Below, in pieces: positions 11,555 to 22,674 of a DNA stretch of 64,000 nt (position 1 is its first letter; each line of letters starts with the position of its first letter). The translations under genes and the position numbers were made by a program. Origin of the DNA: Hygrophila difformis (Eukaryota; Streptophyta; Magnoliopsida; Lamiales; Acanthaceae); assembly GCA_030278955.1 (NCBI GenBank), contig JAOANR010000002.1:21872057-21936056 (forward strand), written 5' to 3'. Below the pieces are notes generated by a model that made no database searches, was not told the DNA's origin, and worked only from the letters and a program-made list of their open reading frames with translations.

Positions 11555-11570
11555 GTCTACCCCCCTTAAG
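11555..11570 (-). other. PPT of TRG-1
   Basis: The minus strand reads AAGGGGGGTAGAC immediately before the 3' LTR start TGTAATACCCGAG. This is the expected plus-strand primer for reverse transcription. Confidence 0.85.
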
Positions 11571-11938
11571 AATGAACTTCGTCCTCGAAGTTGCGCTTTA
11601 AGTTTTCGCGAGATTAGAACTAAGGTTCTATCGTTCATTTCGTTAATTTCTATTTTTCGTTATTGTATTGTTGCGTTATCATATGTTATTGGTTGTATTA
11701 TTTTATAATATCATTTGACTGAACCCAGAATTGAAATTTCCAAGTTGCCTACGTACCCTGTGAATGGATCAAGCCATGATGTAGTTCAAAACAATTCGAA
11801 TTTGTTTATTTATTGATTTGGGATACATAATTATTCGGGTTGTTACATCCTCCCCTCCTTAAGATTACAGTTATGTCCCCATAACTGCCTATGTATTATT
11901 CACAAACAGGTTTGGGTATCGTTGCCTATGATCCTTCC

Positions 11939-13066
11939 TCATTGAGCTGGCAAGTCAACTTGATCGATGTCGTTCAATCGTCCTACGGCTCTTCCTTGAT
12001 TTCCTTGTTGAGTGTTTACCAGATCTAGTCTCTTCTCAATCATCTCTTCACGAACATCGCATTCTCTAAACATGTGGTCTTCCCCACCACATCTATAACA
12101 AGTCCCGCGCCCCGGGCATTCGCGCACCAGATAGGCTTGGTGGCACTGCGGGCAACGTGGTATGGTTGTACGACGTATGCCATTTCTCCCATTATTGAAA
12201 TCTTTATTCTCGTTCTTCTTTGGCTCATTGGACCTATCTTGTCCATCGTTATTGCTCCGATTCTTTTTCTCAAATCCTTGCGAGTCCTTGCTCGACTCCC
12301 CATTTCCTTTACGCTTCAGTTGCTGGACTCGATCAATTGCTACAGCGCGGTCATATACCATCTGCAGGTTCATGAATTGTCCTACTGCAAGTATCTCCCG
12401 GATACTAAGGTTCAGACCCATCTCGAATTTATGAGGTTTGTCAGAGTCGGTTCGTACTATCCTCGTAGCAAATCGTACCAATTCCTTGAATTTGGTGTAG
12501 TACTCTTGTATTGTTTGCGCACCTTGTCTGAGGTTGATGAACTCCTCGTATTTCACAGTCTTGGTGCTCAGTGGGTAGAATCTTTCCCTCAAGGCTTCCT
12601 TAAGTTCTTCCCAGGTGTAGGCTTCTTCGTCTTCCTCTGAATTCGTTCGAAGGTTTTGCCACCACTCATCGGCTTCGCCTCCTAAGTAGTAGGTTGCCAC
12701 GTGTATCTTCTCATCATCAGGGCATTTGATAGCATTCAAGAGCTTATCAAAGGTACGGATCCAACTTTCCAACTTGGCCGGGTCCTCTTGGGCGTCATAA
12801 TGGGGTGGTTTGTAGGGGATCACCAATGCCAAGTAGTTGACTTGGGCTACTGGCGGAGGTATTGCTGCTTGTGCCCTATGCACCTCAGCATTTCCTAATG
12901 CTACAAGGACTTCCTCTATAGTTTTTAAACGTTCTTCCATGTTGTTAGGTGCAGGAGGCACTCGTTCTCCTAGGTTCTGAGGAGTCTCATTGTTGTTAGG
13001 TGCGTTCGGGAGGTTAGTGTCAGTGCCGTTTGGGCTTACCTTCCTCGGCTTTCTCCTAGGTGTCGT
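11939..13066 (-). pseudogene. gag of TRG-1, ORF open but ancestral start lost
   Basis: A Gag protein forms the particle that packages element RNA. The open frame 12961-11939 codes for 340 residues: a capsid-like domain (DPAKLESWIRTFDKLL, then VATYYLGGEADEWW, then LRERFYPLS), a basic linker rich in K, N and R, and two nucleocapsid knuckles. The second, CYRCGGEDHMFREC, is a perfect CX2CX4HX4C; the first, CPQCHQAYLVREC, has Tyr where TRG-2 has His. Alignment with TRG-2 shows that the frame once began about 105 nt upstream with MAPRRKPRK; there TRG-1 has ACG for ATG, so a downstream ATG (12961) would be needed. No protease follows. The first 35 codons keep the frame. Confidence 0.85.
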
Positions 13067-13364
13067 TTTCTGTTATTAAGCATGCGAAAATGAATTTCTA
13101 AGTGATCAAGATCTAGGACTAAGGCAAAGTTAGTCTTTAGCAAGCGCTCCTAAGTCAAAGTCATGTCGAGTTCTAATGTAGGAGTGTTTCTTAACACCAA
13201 TAATTCACATAAAAAGAGTTAGTGTAAATAGTTATGTATGTATGCAATGCAATGCAATGCAATCCCCCCGAAGCTGATGTATATTTTATTTATATCTATC
13301 TTCCATGAATTTAAAAATAAGTTTATTCTATGGAGGTAGTATTTAAAAGTAATAATAGTCGTTA
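13067..13364 (-). other. TRG-1 leader, part without gene; ATGCA microsatellite
   Basis: Noncoding. A short ATGCA/TGCAA microsatellite lies at about 13236-13263, followed by a C6 run. TRG-2 has a shorter version near 23980. Confidence 0.6.
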
Positions 13365-13712
13365 AAACTCTTGGGCCTCTATATTGGGCCAAAATAATAA
13401 ATATTTGGGTTTTATTTAAAAAGACAGGTATTGGGCCTTAAAACAATGGGCTCAAAAAAATTGAGCCCACAATAGTAAGTATAAAGTATTGGGCTAAAAA
13501 TAATTTCTTGGGCTTCTTTAAAAATATTTGGGCTTCTAAAAATTTTTGGGCTAAAAAATTTGGGCCTTAACTTCAAAGTAATAATTGAGCTCTTTAAAAT
13601 ATATTAATAGTTTAGAAATAATAACTTTAAAAATAATAATACTTAAAAATAATAGTTTAAAAATATTCCGGGCTCTCTAAAATAATAGTTTTAAAATATT
13701 CTGGGCTCTGAT
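13365..13712 (-). promoter_or_regulatory. Cluster of TGGGCY (site II-like) motifs in TRG-1 leader
   Basis: About eleven TGGGCC/TGGGCT motifs (one as GAGCCCA) in about 350 AT-rich bp between PBS and gag. TGGGCY is the plant 'site II' motif recognised by TCP factors. The cluster is repeated in TRG-2 (24115-24460). Function is inferred from motif density alone. Confidence 0.45.
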
Positions 13713-13716
13713 ACCA
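13705..13716 (-). other. PBS of TRG-1 (tRNA-iMet)
   Basis: The minus strand reads TGGTATCAGAGC, 3 nt (AGT) after the CA end of the 5' LTR. It is complementary to the 3' end of plant initiator tRNA-Met. Confidence 0.92.
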
Positions 13717-13719
13717 ACT

Positions 13720-15537
13720 TGTAACACCCCGGATTTGATAACCCAGGCCGGGATGTCACCGCCACACCTTCCTTGCAAGACACGGTTTCTCCGACCTTGC
13801 TAAAGAGATGCAAGGCTATGGTTTTTTAGAATTTAAAACATTCAAACAACCCATTGAAATATAACTTGAAAATAGTATCATTACAGTTGCAGCGGAAATT
13901 AATATTTAGATATAAGTAATGCAGCGGAATTTAAATTGGGCCAACATGGCCAAAACACGAGTTAAACAGCCCGTTCATGCAAGTTCTAGTCTAGTGTCAA
14001 AAATTCTAAAATAATGTATCTTCCCAAAATTTCCATGTATGCATATGATGATGCATAATCCTCAACTCTGAAAGAAAAGAAAAAAATGTGGTTTGGTCAG
14101 CAAAACGTGCTGAGTAAGATTTTTACACAACATAACTTAAGGTCTTAGGATCAAAATTCTAGTTTTGCATTTTTCGGTTTGAACTCTCGAAGTAGGGGTT
14201 TTGGTCCGATTTCAAATCTGTCACCGTTTCAAGATCAACTCTCAAGGCAGGTTCGTTAAAGACATGGTTCGGATATCAAAACACGATGAAAAATTATGAA
14301 AATTTTACACGAACTAGACTAGTGTCTTAGGAACGTTTTTCGTGTTTGAAGTTTTTCCGTTTGAGCAGTTTTAAGGGTTTGAAAACTTCATACCAAATCA
14401 CTGCGCCGTGGGTTTTTCGTGTTGACAGATTTTAGAGTTATTCAATCCCTATCTTCGGTTGCATTTTAAATCACCCAAAACCAAGTAAGCATTAACTTAC
14501 CATGGGGGATGTCTAGGACGTCTCTGGATCGATCGAGGCGTCCACGCTTGCTACGAACACGTCCCAATTACTCTGTCTCCTCTCCGTTGGTCCCAAAACA
14601 AAATCGAAAGTAAAAATCTAGGGTTAGATCGGATTTTCGGGTTCGAAAACTTGAACGAAAACTTAAGAACGTCTTACCACGAATCTGAAATCCTAAAGCT
14701 CTTGCTCTCCACACCTCCTTCGTCGATTTTTGTCGCCGGAAAGTGATCGGAAAGTTCGAAGTTGGTGATTTTCGGGTGTTGGAAGAATTTGGAGAGTTGG
14801 AGAGTGTTTTTGGGGCTGCTAGGGTTGGAATCTCGAAAATAATCAACCATATGACCTCTAAATCCGACCATATACACCTTCCATCAACCGGATTGAGTTT
14901 CCAAAGTCGGGGGTCGAAAATATGGCAAGAAAATCGCATAATCGCGCAAGTTGGCAGCTGCTGCTGCACTGGCGCGGGGTTGGCGCGGTCCTAGGGCGAA
15001 CCCCGTGCGGCGACCGCGCGGCTCCGGCCTGGGCTGCGGCCTAGGCCGGGTCGTGCGATCCGTCGGGCCTTTTTCTCCTCTCTTTCGGACTTCTGTCCTT
15101 CTACGTTTTCGGGCTCGACTTTTCGGGTCGTTCTCGGGTTACGATTCCTTTCTTAAATTTATTTCGACTCAAATGAATTTCATATTCGAAATCTTGAATC
15201 CGTCGAGTTTGAATCTGTCGGATTGAATTCGCCGTCTTTCGACTCCCATGTAATAATTTATCTAATTAAATTATTTCTGACTTCACGGGTTCTTGGAATT
15301 AAAATTCTTTTCCTTCTTGAGTTTAATTCCAATTCTTTTAGAATTAATTCATGGAATATCTTCGGGCTTCCTTTCCCTCTTTTATTCCATTAGATTTTTG
15401 AATCTATAGGCGTTTCATTTCCGAGCAATAATTTATGTGATAAATTATATTCTTCTTCTCGGAGATATTTCGACCTTGATCGGATTAAGAAACTAATTTT
15501 ATTCGTTTGGACACCGATAAAAATCTCGGTTATTACA
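13720..15537 (-). repeat. TRG-1 5' LTR with about 1-kb internal deletion
   Basis: Ends match the 3' LTR, but it is only 1,818 bp. Sequence equivalent to about 9097-10133 is missing, the join being at about 14119. The deletion removed the whole hairpin array. Confidence 0.9.
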
Positions 15538-15542
15538 TAGGG
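15538..15542. repeat. TSD (TAGGG), right copy, of TRG-1
   Basis: Matches 8692-8696. It is Athila-A LTR sequence. Confidence 0.92.
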
Positions 15543-15894
15543 GTCACATTTGTTTGATTTGTCTTAGTCCATCTTTAGCTCGAATTCATGATCCACTCAA
15601 CATTTTTTCACACTTTCTTTTATATTGTTCTTCGATATTGTTTCTTACTGCTTATTTCTTTAATGCATTTACTTTTGAGCTTTAGACTTTTATACATAAT
15701 AATCACTCAACACACAAACCAAAGAGTATATATAACAATCTAAGATTCATAATGTTATCAAAATGCTTCTATGTATAACTCTCTAGTGAACGATCCCGAC
15801 AAATAAATAAATACTGCAAGCTTGATACCGTGCGCTTTCGGTAGACCATAACGGGGATCCTATCTTATGGGGGCTCGGGAATGGAAAAGCTTCA
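15543..15894 (+). repeat. Athila-A 5' LTR, second part
   Basis: Continues the LTR after TRG-1 and ends AAAAGCTTCA at 15894, directly before the PBS. The block TTGATACCGTGCGCTTTCGG is shared with Athila-B near 49670-49695, and both LTRs end in AAAGCTTCA. Confidence 0.88.
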
Positions 15895-15912
15895 TGGCGC
15901 CGTTGCTGGGGA
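15895..15912 (+). other. PBS of Athila-A (tRNA-Asp type)
   Basis: TGGCGCCGTTGCTGGGGA immediately follows the LTR. Apart from one base it is the tRNA-Asp-complementary PBS characteristic of Athila/Tat elements. Confidence 0.9.
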
Positions 15913-16029
15913 GGGTGTAGCGTTATGAATTTTAGAACAAAATATATTCTTTTGTTTGTTTTACATTTTTATTCTTATTTTATGATTATCATTCTTGATT
16001 TCACTAATTCTTTCATTTTGTTCACAGGA

Positions 16030-17703
16030 AAGAGCTGAACAGTTTAAGAATGAGAGAATAACTAGATCTTCAAGATAGCCTTCGCTTCCCTTCAATTTTG
16101 AACTTGAAAGAACAGCCACGTTAATCAGAACGAACGCCAGAAGGAGGCAGAGAGATCTTGCAGAAGGGACACTTTCAGCAATAACTGAGATGGCAAATAA
16201 TGGACAAAATGACGGACCCGGAAATCTAGCAAATGGACAACCAGGAAATCAAAATGACTTACCACCGAGGGGACATTTCCAAGCTCCTCCAAGGGATGCA
16301 GCACCACAATTCATTCATCAACATTACTTTCCTCCTAACTTCGTCAATCCTATTCCCAATGCACAAGAAGAACAGTACCAACCATGGCAGCCCAATGTGA
16401 ATCAATATCTAGTTGGAACAGATGAGAGGTAGATATACCCCCTGGTATATTAAACTTGGCAGCTTCTAAAGCATTCTATGGCCTTATTGCAGAAGACCCA
16501 CACCTTCATCTAAAGAAGTTTGTGGAGTTGAGTAAGACAGTCAAAGAGGGAAGAGCTTCAAGAGAAACTGTTCATTTAGCTATGTTCCCATTCTCTTTGG
16601 ACGGTTCAGCCAAGGAATGGTATGATTCTCTGAATGCTCAACAGAAAGCTACCTGGCCAGAGTAAGTGAAGAACTTCTTACTCAAGTACTTTCCTGAGAG
16701 CAAGGTGGACGAATGGGTAGACAAAATTTCTAGTTTTAAAATGAGGAAGGGAGAATCACTGAAGGATGCTAGAGATAGATTCTTTGATATGCTTAAAAGA
16801 TGCCCACAGCATGGTATTTCAGAGAGAAGACTATTGAAAATATTCTTCACAGGACTATCACATATTTGGCAAATGATGATAAATGCTACTGGAGGAGAGC
16901 AATTGCTTCAGATGACATTGGAAAAAGCCTGGTCAATGATAGATACCATGACTGCTAGCAGAGCAGTACTTCAGGATGATGATCCACCCTCACCTACAAG
17001 GAAGAGTCTTGCTATTCATACAGATAAGAGTGAAGAGAGGTTTGCTGCACTCACAAAGCAGATTGCAGAACTACAGCTAGCACAGAAGAATGCAGGTCAA
17101 CAAATTCAACAACAACAGCAACAACCGATGATGATTCTTCAACCTGCACCTTTGGAGCAGGTCTTTCAATGTGGAATTTGTTCTGGCCCTCATCATAATG
17201 ATCAGTGCCCACAGCTTCAAGAATCACCTAAGCAAGATGAAAGTTGTAATTACAATGGTTTCCAGAACAAGCATCCAAATTTAAGCTATGGCAATACCCA
17301 AAATGCACATCTCTTGAATCCTCCTCAACAGAACCAGCAACAGTTTCGTCCTCAACAACAATTTTATCCTCAGCAACAGATGTATCCTCAGAGACCTCCT
17401 CAACAAGTTGGTCAGCAGAATAGGCCAATTGGACCATTTGCACCAATGGCATTACACTTTCCACCTCAACCAGTATCACCAATGGCATACCCTAGTGTTC
17501 AAGACATAACTTACTCTTCGAAAGTGGAGAATGCTTTGAAGGAGTTCATTGCTAAGCAAACTGAGACAAACAACCAGCTGCAAGCTTCAATTATGAATAT
17601 TGAAAATTCAGTAACAGAGATGGCAAAATTACTGCAACGAAGAGAAAAGGGAAATTACCAAGCTCATCTGAGACCAATCCACAATGTAAAGCAGTTACAT
17701 TGA
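16030..17703 (+). pseudogene. Athila-A gag, broken
   Basis: Athila-type Gag. The N-terminal part from about 16090 leads into a Pro/Gln/Asn-rich segment (16190-16432). After a frame change near 16430 comes the capsid core: FYGLIAEDPHLHLKKFVELS, then MFPFSLDGSAKEWYDSL, a TAA stop at 16663-16665, then KNFLLKYFPESKVDEW, GESLKDARDRFFDML and RCPQHGISERRLLKIFFTGL (16666-16860). A long Gln-rich tail has a knuckle-like CGICSGPHHNDQC (about 17170-17210). Early stops near 16075 and 16663 plus the frame change mean it is dead. The order matches known Athila gag. Confidence 0.88.
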
Positions 17704-18590
17704 GGGGAGGGAAAGAAGTTGTAGACTTAGAATTCGAGAAGAAGAGAGAAAAGTTACTGCAGAAAAAGTTCAGAGATGTACAAGCATTGGAGGAAAATGA
17801 TCAGTATGAAGAAAGTCAGATTCTTGAGAAACAGGGTTTGGAAAAGAATATTGCAGAACACTCTTTTCCAATGGAAAAAGAGGGAGTTAATACTATCCCT
17901 AACCTTACTGGTAACAAAAAGGACCCACCGGATGAACACATGCCCAGGGTACCATACCCTGGGAGGCTAAAAAAATGACCTTAAGGAAATTAAATTTAAA
18001 AGGTTTTTTGAAAAGATTAAGGCCATTGAGATCTCAATTCCTTTGGTCGAATTAATTTCAGAAATGCCCTCTTACTCTAAGTTTCTTAAAGAATTGATTT
18101 CAGGGAAACGAAGTGCGGGAGAGCAGCAGATGGTTATCCTCAATCAGAATCGTAGCATGGTTCTTCAACAAAGGATACCCCCAAAGCTTGAAGATCCGGG
18201 GAGCTTTACCTTACCTTTGATCATTAACTACAAAAAAGCCGGACGAGGCCTTTGTGATCTAGGCAGCAACATAAATGTAATGCCACTTGCCATGGCAAAA
18301 AGGCTTGAGCTTGGGAGGATGAGGCCAGTGAACATGACCTTGTTCTTTGCGGATCAGTCGAGTACTACACCGGAAGGAATCATAGAAGATGTTTTGGTAA
18401 GAACTGGAGGGTTATGTTTTCCAGCTGATTTCATCATCCTGGATATTGAAGAAGATGTCAGAATTCCAATCATACTAGGGAGACCATTTTCTGGTGACTG
18501 CGGGGGTGATGATTGATGCAAAGAATGGCATAGTCAAGCTACATGTCGACGATCAAGAAGTCACTTTCTTAGATAGTAACAGGAATGTGA
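17700..18590 (+). pseudogene. Athila-A protease region, frameshifted
   Basis: Linker and retropepsin-like aspartic protease that would process Gag-Pol. A charged linker (17704-17976, ending in YPGRLKK and a stop) leads to the protease domain at 18043-18516. There LCDLGSNINVMPLAMAKRL contains the D-(L)-G active-site motif in the Athila form, and IILGRPF is the conserved end of the domain. A one-base frame change near 18492 splits off the tail IDAKNGIVKLHVDD. Key residues are visible, but the reading frame is interrupted. Confidence 0.8.
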
Positions 18591-18783
18591 TAACATAGAG
18601 GTAGAGAACTTCTTATATAGTTTTAATCTCTTTTCTTCTGATGTAATACCATGATATGTTAAAAATGGCATTATACCCCTTTGATGCTTTTAAATCAACT
18701 GTAACAGGAAAAGGAGCAGAATGTGATAACATGGAGGTAGAGAACTTCTTAGATAGTTTTAATCTCTTTTCTTCTGATGTAAC
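18589..18783. repeat. Direct repeat of about 60 bp, offset 135 bp
   Basis: 18589-18648 and 18724-18783 are nearly identical; both contain GAGGTAGAGAACTTCTTA and AATCTCTTTTCTTCTGATGT. It is a local duplication in the protease-RT linker of Athila-A. Confidence 0.8.
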
Positions 18784-19364
18784 CGAGAACACTATCACCC
18801 CACTCACAAATGCTAAAGATGTTACTTTTGGTTACTTGTGCGCGGTTCGATTCGCTGATCCTGAGACTGGTGAAAACCAAAGACGGATCAGAAAGTGAGG
18901 ATATGACATCTTCAGATCATTCGGAGGATGACATTGACATAACAGATCCTCATATAGAAGGACCTGATTTGAAATTAGAAGTACAAACTCGAAGTAAACT
19001 AATTCCATCAACAGAAAGCCCACGAGAGCTTGAGCTTAAAATATGACCAGAGCATCTTAAAATAAAAAGAAGCTTCCGGTAATAATTTCATCCAAATTGA
19101 ATGAAAAACAAGAGCAAGCTCTAGTAGGTATTCTTAAGAGTCATATTCATGCAATTGCTTGGACTATTGCTGATATTAAAGGATTAGCCCTCACATTTGC
19201 ATGCATAGGATTCTGTTGAAAGATGAATATAAACCATCCAGGCAACCACAGAGGAGGCTAAATCCACCAATGCAGGAAGTTGTTAGAAAGGAGGTAATCA
19301 AGCTTTTGGATGCATGTATTATCTATCATATTTCTGATAGTAAATGGGTAAGTCCAACGCAAGT
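18784..19364 (+). pseudogene. Athila-A RT N-terminal part, upstream of TRG-2
   Basis: Linker, then the start of reverse transcriptase. Recognisable pieces in different frames are IISSKLNEKQEQALVGILK, AWTIADIKG, MHRILLKDEYKPSRQPQRRL, NPPMQEVVRKEVIKLLDA and ISDSKWVSPTQVV, the standard Athila RT entry. The frame is cut after CAAGT at 19364 by TRG-2 and resumes in frame at 36001 (VPKKGG). A frame change near 19200 and stops near 19045 show decay. Confidence 0.85.
19360..19364. repeat. TSD (CAAGT), left copy, of TRG-2
   Basis: CAAGT at 19360-19364 recurs at 35996-36000. Removing TRG-2 and one copy restores the RT codons on both sides. Confidence 0.95.
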
Positions 19365-22281
19365 TGTAACACCCCGGTTTTTGGTAACCCAGGTCGGGAT
19401 GTCACCGCACACCTCCCTAGCAAGACACGGTTTCTCCGAGCTTGCTAAAGAGATGCAAGGCTATGGTTTTTCAGAATTTAAAACATTCAAACAGTCCATT
19501 GTAATATAACTTAAAAATAATAATATCAAAGTTGCAGCGGAAAATAATATTTAAATACATGTATTGTAGCGGAATTTAAATTGGGCCAACACGGCCAAAA
19601 CACGGGTTAAACTGGCCCGTTCATGCAAGTTCTAGTTAAATGCAAAAATTCTAAAATAATGTATCTTCCCAAGATTCCCATGTATGCATATGATGCATAA
19701 TCCTCAACTCTGAAAGAAAAGGAAAAAAAAAATGTGGTTTGGTCAGCAAAACGTGCTGAGTAAGTTAACACCTAATATGATCAAGGGGTTTCAAAGCCTT
19801 TAATTAAATTTAATAAAAACATGCTTGTAGGTAATACACAATTTAAGTTGATCATCCACTAATAAATAAATGGCATAATTTAAAACAAAGATTTCCACGT
19901 GATCATAATTCAACTTACATGGTAAAATAATTGCAAAGGCATAATTTAAAGGCATAATTTGAACAAAGATAATACTCAAGTCTTTTAATTTCCTCATGAC
20001 TTCATGATTTGGTATTTTCAGGATTTCACTCTTTCACTTTTGTTCGATATGATCTAGTATAGTTTGCTCTTGGGGAAAACGAACCCGCAAGAATTTAAAC
20101 GCATCCTAGGGAAATCGAACCCATAGGATTCAACACACGTCCTGGGGAATCGAACCCGCAGGAATTGACACACATCCTGGGGAATTGAACCCGCACGAAA
20201 ACATACACCCTGGGGAATCGAACCCGCAAGGTAAGATAGACACACATCCTGGGGAATTTAACCCGCAGGAAAACATACACCCTAGGGAATTGAACCCGCA
20301 AGGTAAGATAGACATCATGGGGAATTGAACCCGCAGAGACACAGATGCCTTGGGGAATCGAACCCGCAAGGTAAGAACACATTTCGCAGATTTCACAAGT
20401 CTCTCAAAGAACACATTTCGCAAATTTCACAAGTCTCTCAAACATAATTTTTCACTAGTCGCTGTTTTACTCCATAAATATTTAAAAAGTCATTTTAAGT
20501 CCAAAAATTATGAAATTCAACCAGTAACATGAAAACACAGAGACGAACAAGTTTCGTGTTTTAAGTTTTTCGATCCGGGTTAAGGAAACAAGTCAAAAAT
20601 CAAGTTTTTCACATAAGTAGTATGCTGTCAGGTTTCAGATTTGACATAGTTTAAAAACTCGACTTTTTGACACATCAAATGGACTCCAAAAATTCTAAAC
20701 TTTGGTGGACATATAGTAGACATGATTATCTACAACTTTTATTTACATTGCAAAGATTAATTCGGACAAGAAATCATAGAAACATGCTCATCAAGTTCGT
20801 ACAAGTACACTGTCAATTTTTGAAAGGAGTTTGGAAAGCAGTTTATGTTCGACGCGATTTGAGGTAGTAAACGTGGATAAAAATCTCTTAACTTTTTACA
20901 CAACATAGCTTGCGGTTTTAGGATCAAAATTCTTGTTTTGAGTTTTTCGGTTTGAACTCTCAAAATAGGGGTTTTGGTCCTATTTCAAATCTGTCACCGT
21001 TTCAAGATCAACTCTCAAGGCAGGTTCGTTTGGGACCATTTTTGGATACCAAACAAGATTAAAATTATGAAAATTTTACATGAACTAGATCTATGTCTTA
21101 GAAACGTTTTACGTGTTTTAAGTTTTTCCGTTTGAGCAGTTTTAATGGTCCGAAAATTTCATACCAAATCACTGCGCCGTGGGTTTTTCGTGTTGACAGA
21201 TTTTAGAGTTATTCAATCCCTATGTTCGGTTGCATTTTAAATCACCCAAAACCAAGTAAGCATTAACTTACAGTGGGATGATGTCTAGGACGTCTCTGGA
21301 TCGATCGGGGCACCTACGCTTGCTACGAACACGTCCCAATTACTCCGTCTCCTCTCCATTGGCCCCGAAATGAAATCGAAAGTAAAAATCTAGGGTTAGA
21401 TCGGATTTTCAGACTAGAAAACTTAAATGAAAACCTATAAACGACTTACCACAATCTGGAACACTAAAGATCTTGTTCTCCACACCTCCTCCGTCGTTTT
21501 TCGTCGCCGGAAAGTGATCGGAAAGTCGTCGGAAAGTCGGAGCTTCGTGTTTTTGGTTTCGGGAGGGTTTGGAATGAAGGAAGAGTGTTGAAAGGTTGAT
21601 AATGGGGTTGGAGATCTGCCAATCTCGACCTTATTGACTTTCCACCGAAGGGAATCGGATTTCCAAAAATTAAGGTCGCAATTTTGTCAACAAATCGCTG
21701 AAATCGCGCAAGTTGGCAGCTGCTGCTGCTCTGGCACGGTGGTGGCGCGGTCCATGGGCAAACCCTGCACGGCGACCGCACGGCTCCGGCCTGGGTTGTG
21801 GCCTGGGCCGGGTCGTGCGATCCGTCGGGCCTTTTCTCCTCTCTTTCGGACTTCTGTCCTTCTACATTTTCGAGCTCGACTTTTCGGGTCGTTCTCGGGT
21901 TACGATTCCTTTCTTAAATTTATTTCGACTCAAATGAATTTCATATTGAAATCTCGAATCCGTCGAGTTTGAATCTGTCGGCTTGAATACGTCGTCTTTC
22001 GACCCCCGTATAATAATTTATCTATTTAAATTATTTCGACTTCACGGGTTCTTGGAATTAAAATTCTTTTTCTTCTTGAGTTTAATTCCAATTCTTTTAG
22101 AATTAATCCATGGAATATCTTCGGGCTTCCTTTCCCTCTTTTATTCCATTTTGAATTTATCGGTAATTCATTTCCGAGCAATAATGAATTATTTTCTTCT
22201 TCTCGGAAATATTTTGGCCTTGGTCGGATTAAGAAATAGATTTTATTCCTTTGGACGTTGGTAAAAATCCCGGGTATTACA
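19365..22281 (-). repeat. TRG-2 3' LTR
   Basis: 2,917 bp from TGTAACACCCCGG to GGGTATTACA. It contains a nine-unit T-arm-like array (20066-20371) and a GC-rich block near 21720-21830. No gene. Confidence 0.92.
20066..20371 (-). repeat. Array of T-arm-like hairpins (TRG-2 3' LTR)
   Basis: Nine units of the type seen in TRG-1, alternating between CAGGA- and CAAGG-ended stems. Most keep GGTTCGATTCC or GGTTCAATTCC on the minus strand. Two units carry an extra base in the loop. Confidence 0.85.
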
Positions 22282-22297
22282 GTCGACCCCCCTTAGG
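22282..22297 (-). other. PPT of TRG-2
   Basis: The minus strand reads AAGGGGGGTCGACT directly before the 3' LTR start, matching TRG-1. Confidence 0.85.
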
Positions 22298-22674
22298 AAT
22301 CAACTTCGTCCTCGAAGTTGCGTGTTAGCTTTTCGCGAGCTTAGAACTAAGGCTCTATCGTTCATTTCGTTCATCTCTATATTGCGTTATTGCATTATTG
22401 TGTTATCATATGTTATTGTGTGATATTGTTTGTATTATTTTATTATATCGTTTGACTGAACCCAGAATTGAAATTTCCATGTTGCCTACGTACCTTGTGA
22501 AGGGATCAAGTCATTACGTAGTTCAAAACAATTTGAATTTGTTTATTTATTGATTGGGGATACAAAATATTCGGGTTGTTACATTCTCCCCTCCTTAAGA
22601 TTACATTTATGTCCCCATAACTGCCTATGTATTATTCACAAACAGGTTCGGGTATCGTTGCCTATGATCCTTCC

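Larger units (their letters stand above)
8697..15537 (-). mobile_element. TRG-1, gag-only (non-autonomous) LTR retrotransposon
   Basis: A complete 6.8-kb element in minus orientation, bounded by TSD TAGGG: 5' LTR 13720-15537, PBS 13705-13716, leader with TGGGCY motifs, gag 13066-11939, PPT 11555-11570, 3' LTR 8697-11554. There is no protease, RT, RNase H or integrase homology, and no room for one. This is the layout described for TR-GAG elements, in which LTR elements code only for gag and need a partner's enzymes. It is inserted in the Athila-A LTR. Confidence 0.9.

Noticed and set aside
12074..12640. 188-codon plus-strand frame
   Set aside because: Antisense shadow of the TRG-1 gag, with the same shadow in TRG-2.
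20066..20371. Cluster of tRNA genes or tRNA-derived SINEs
   Set aside because: Only a T-arm/B-box resemblance; no acceptor stem, D arm, anticodon arm or A box was found.
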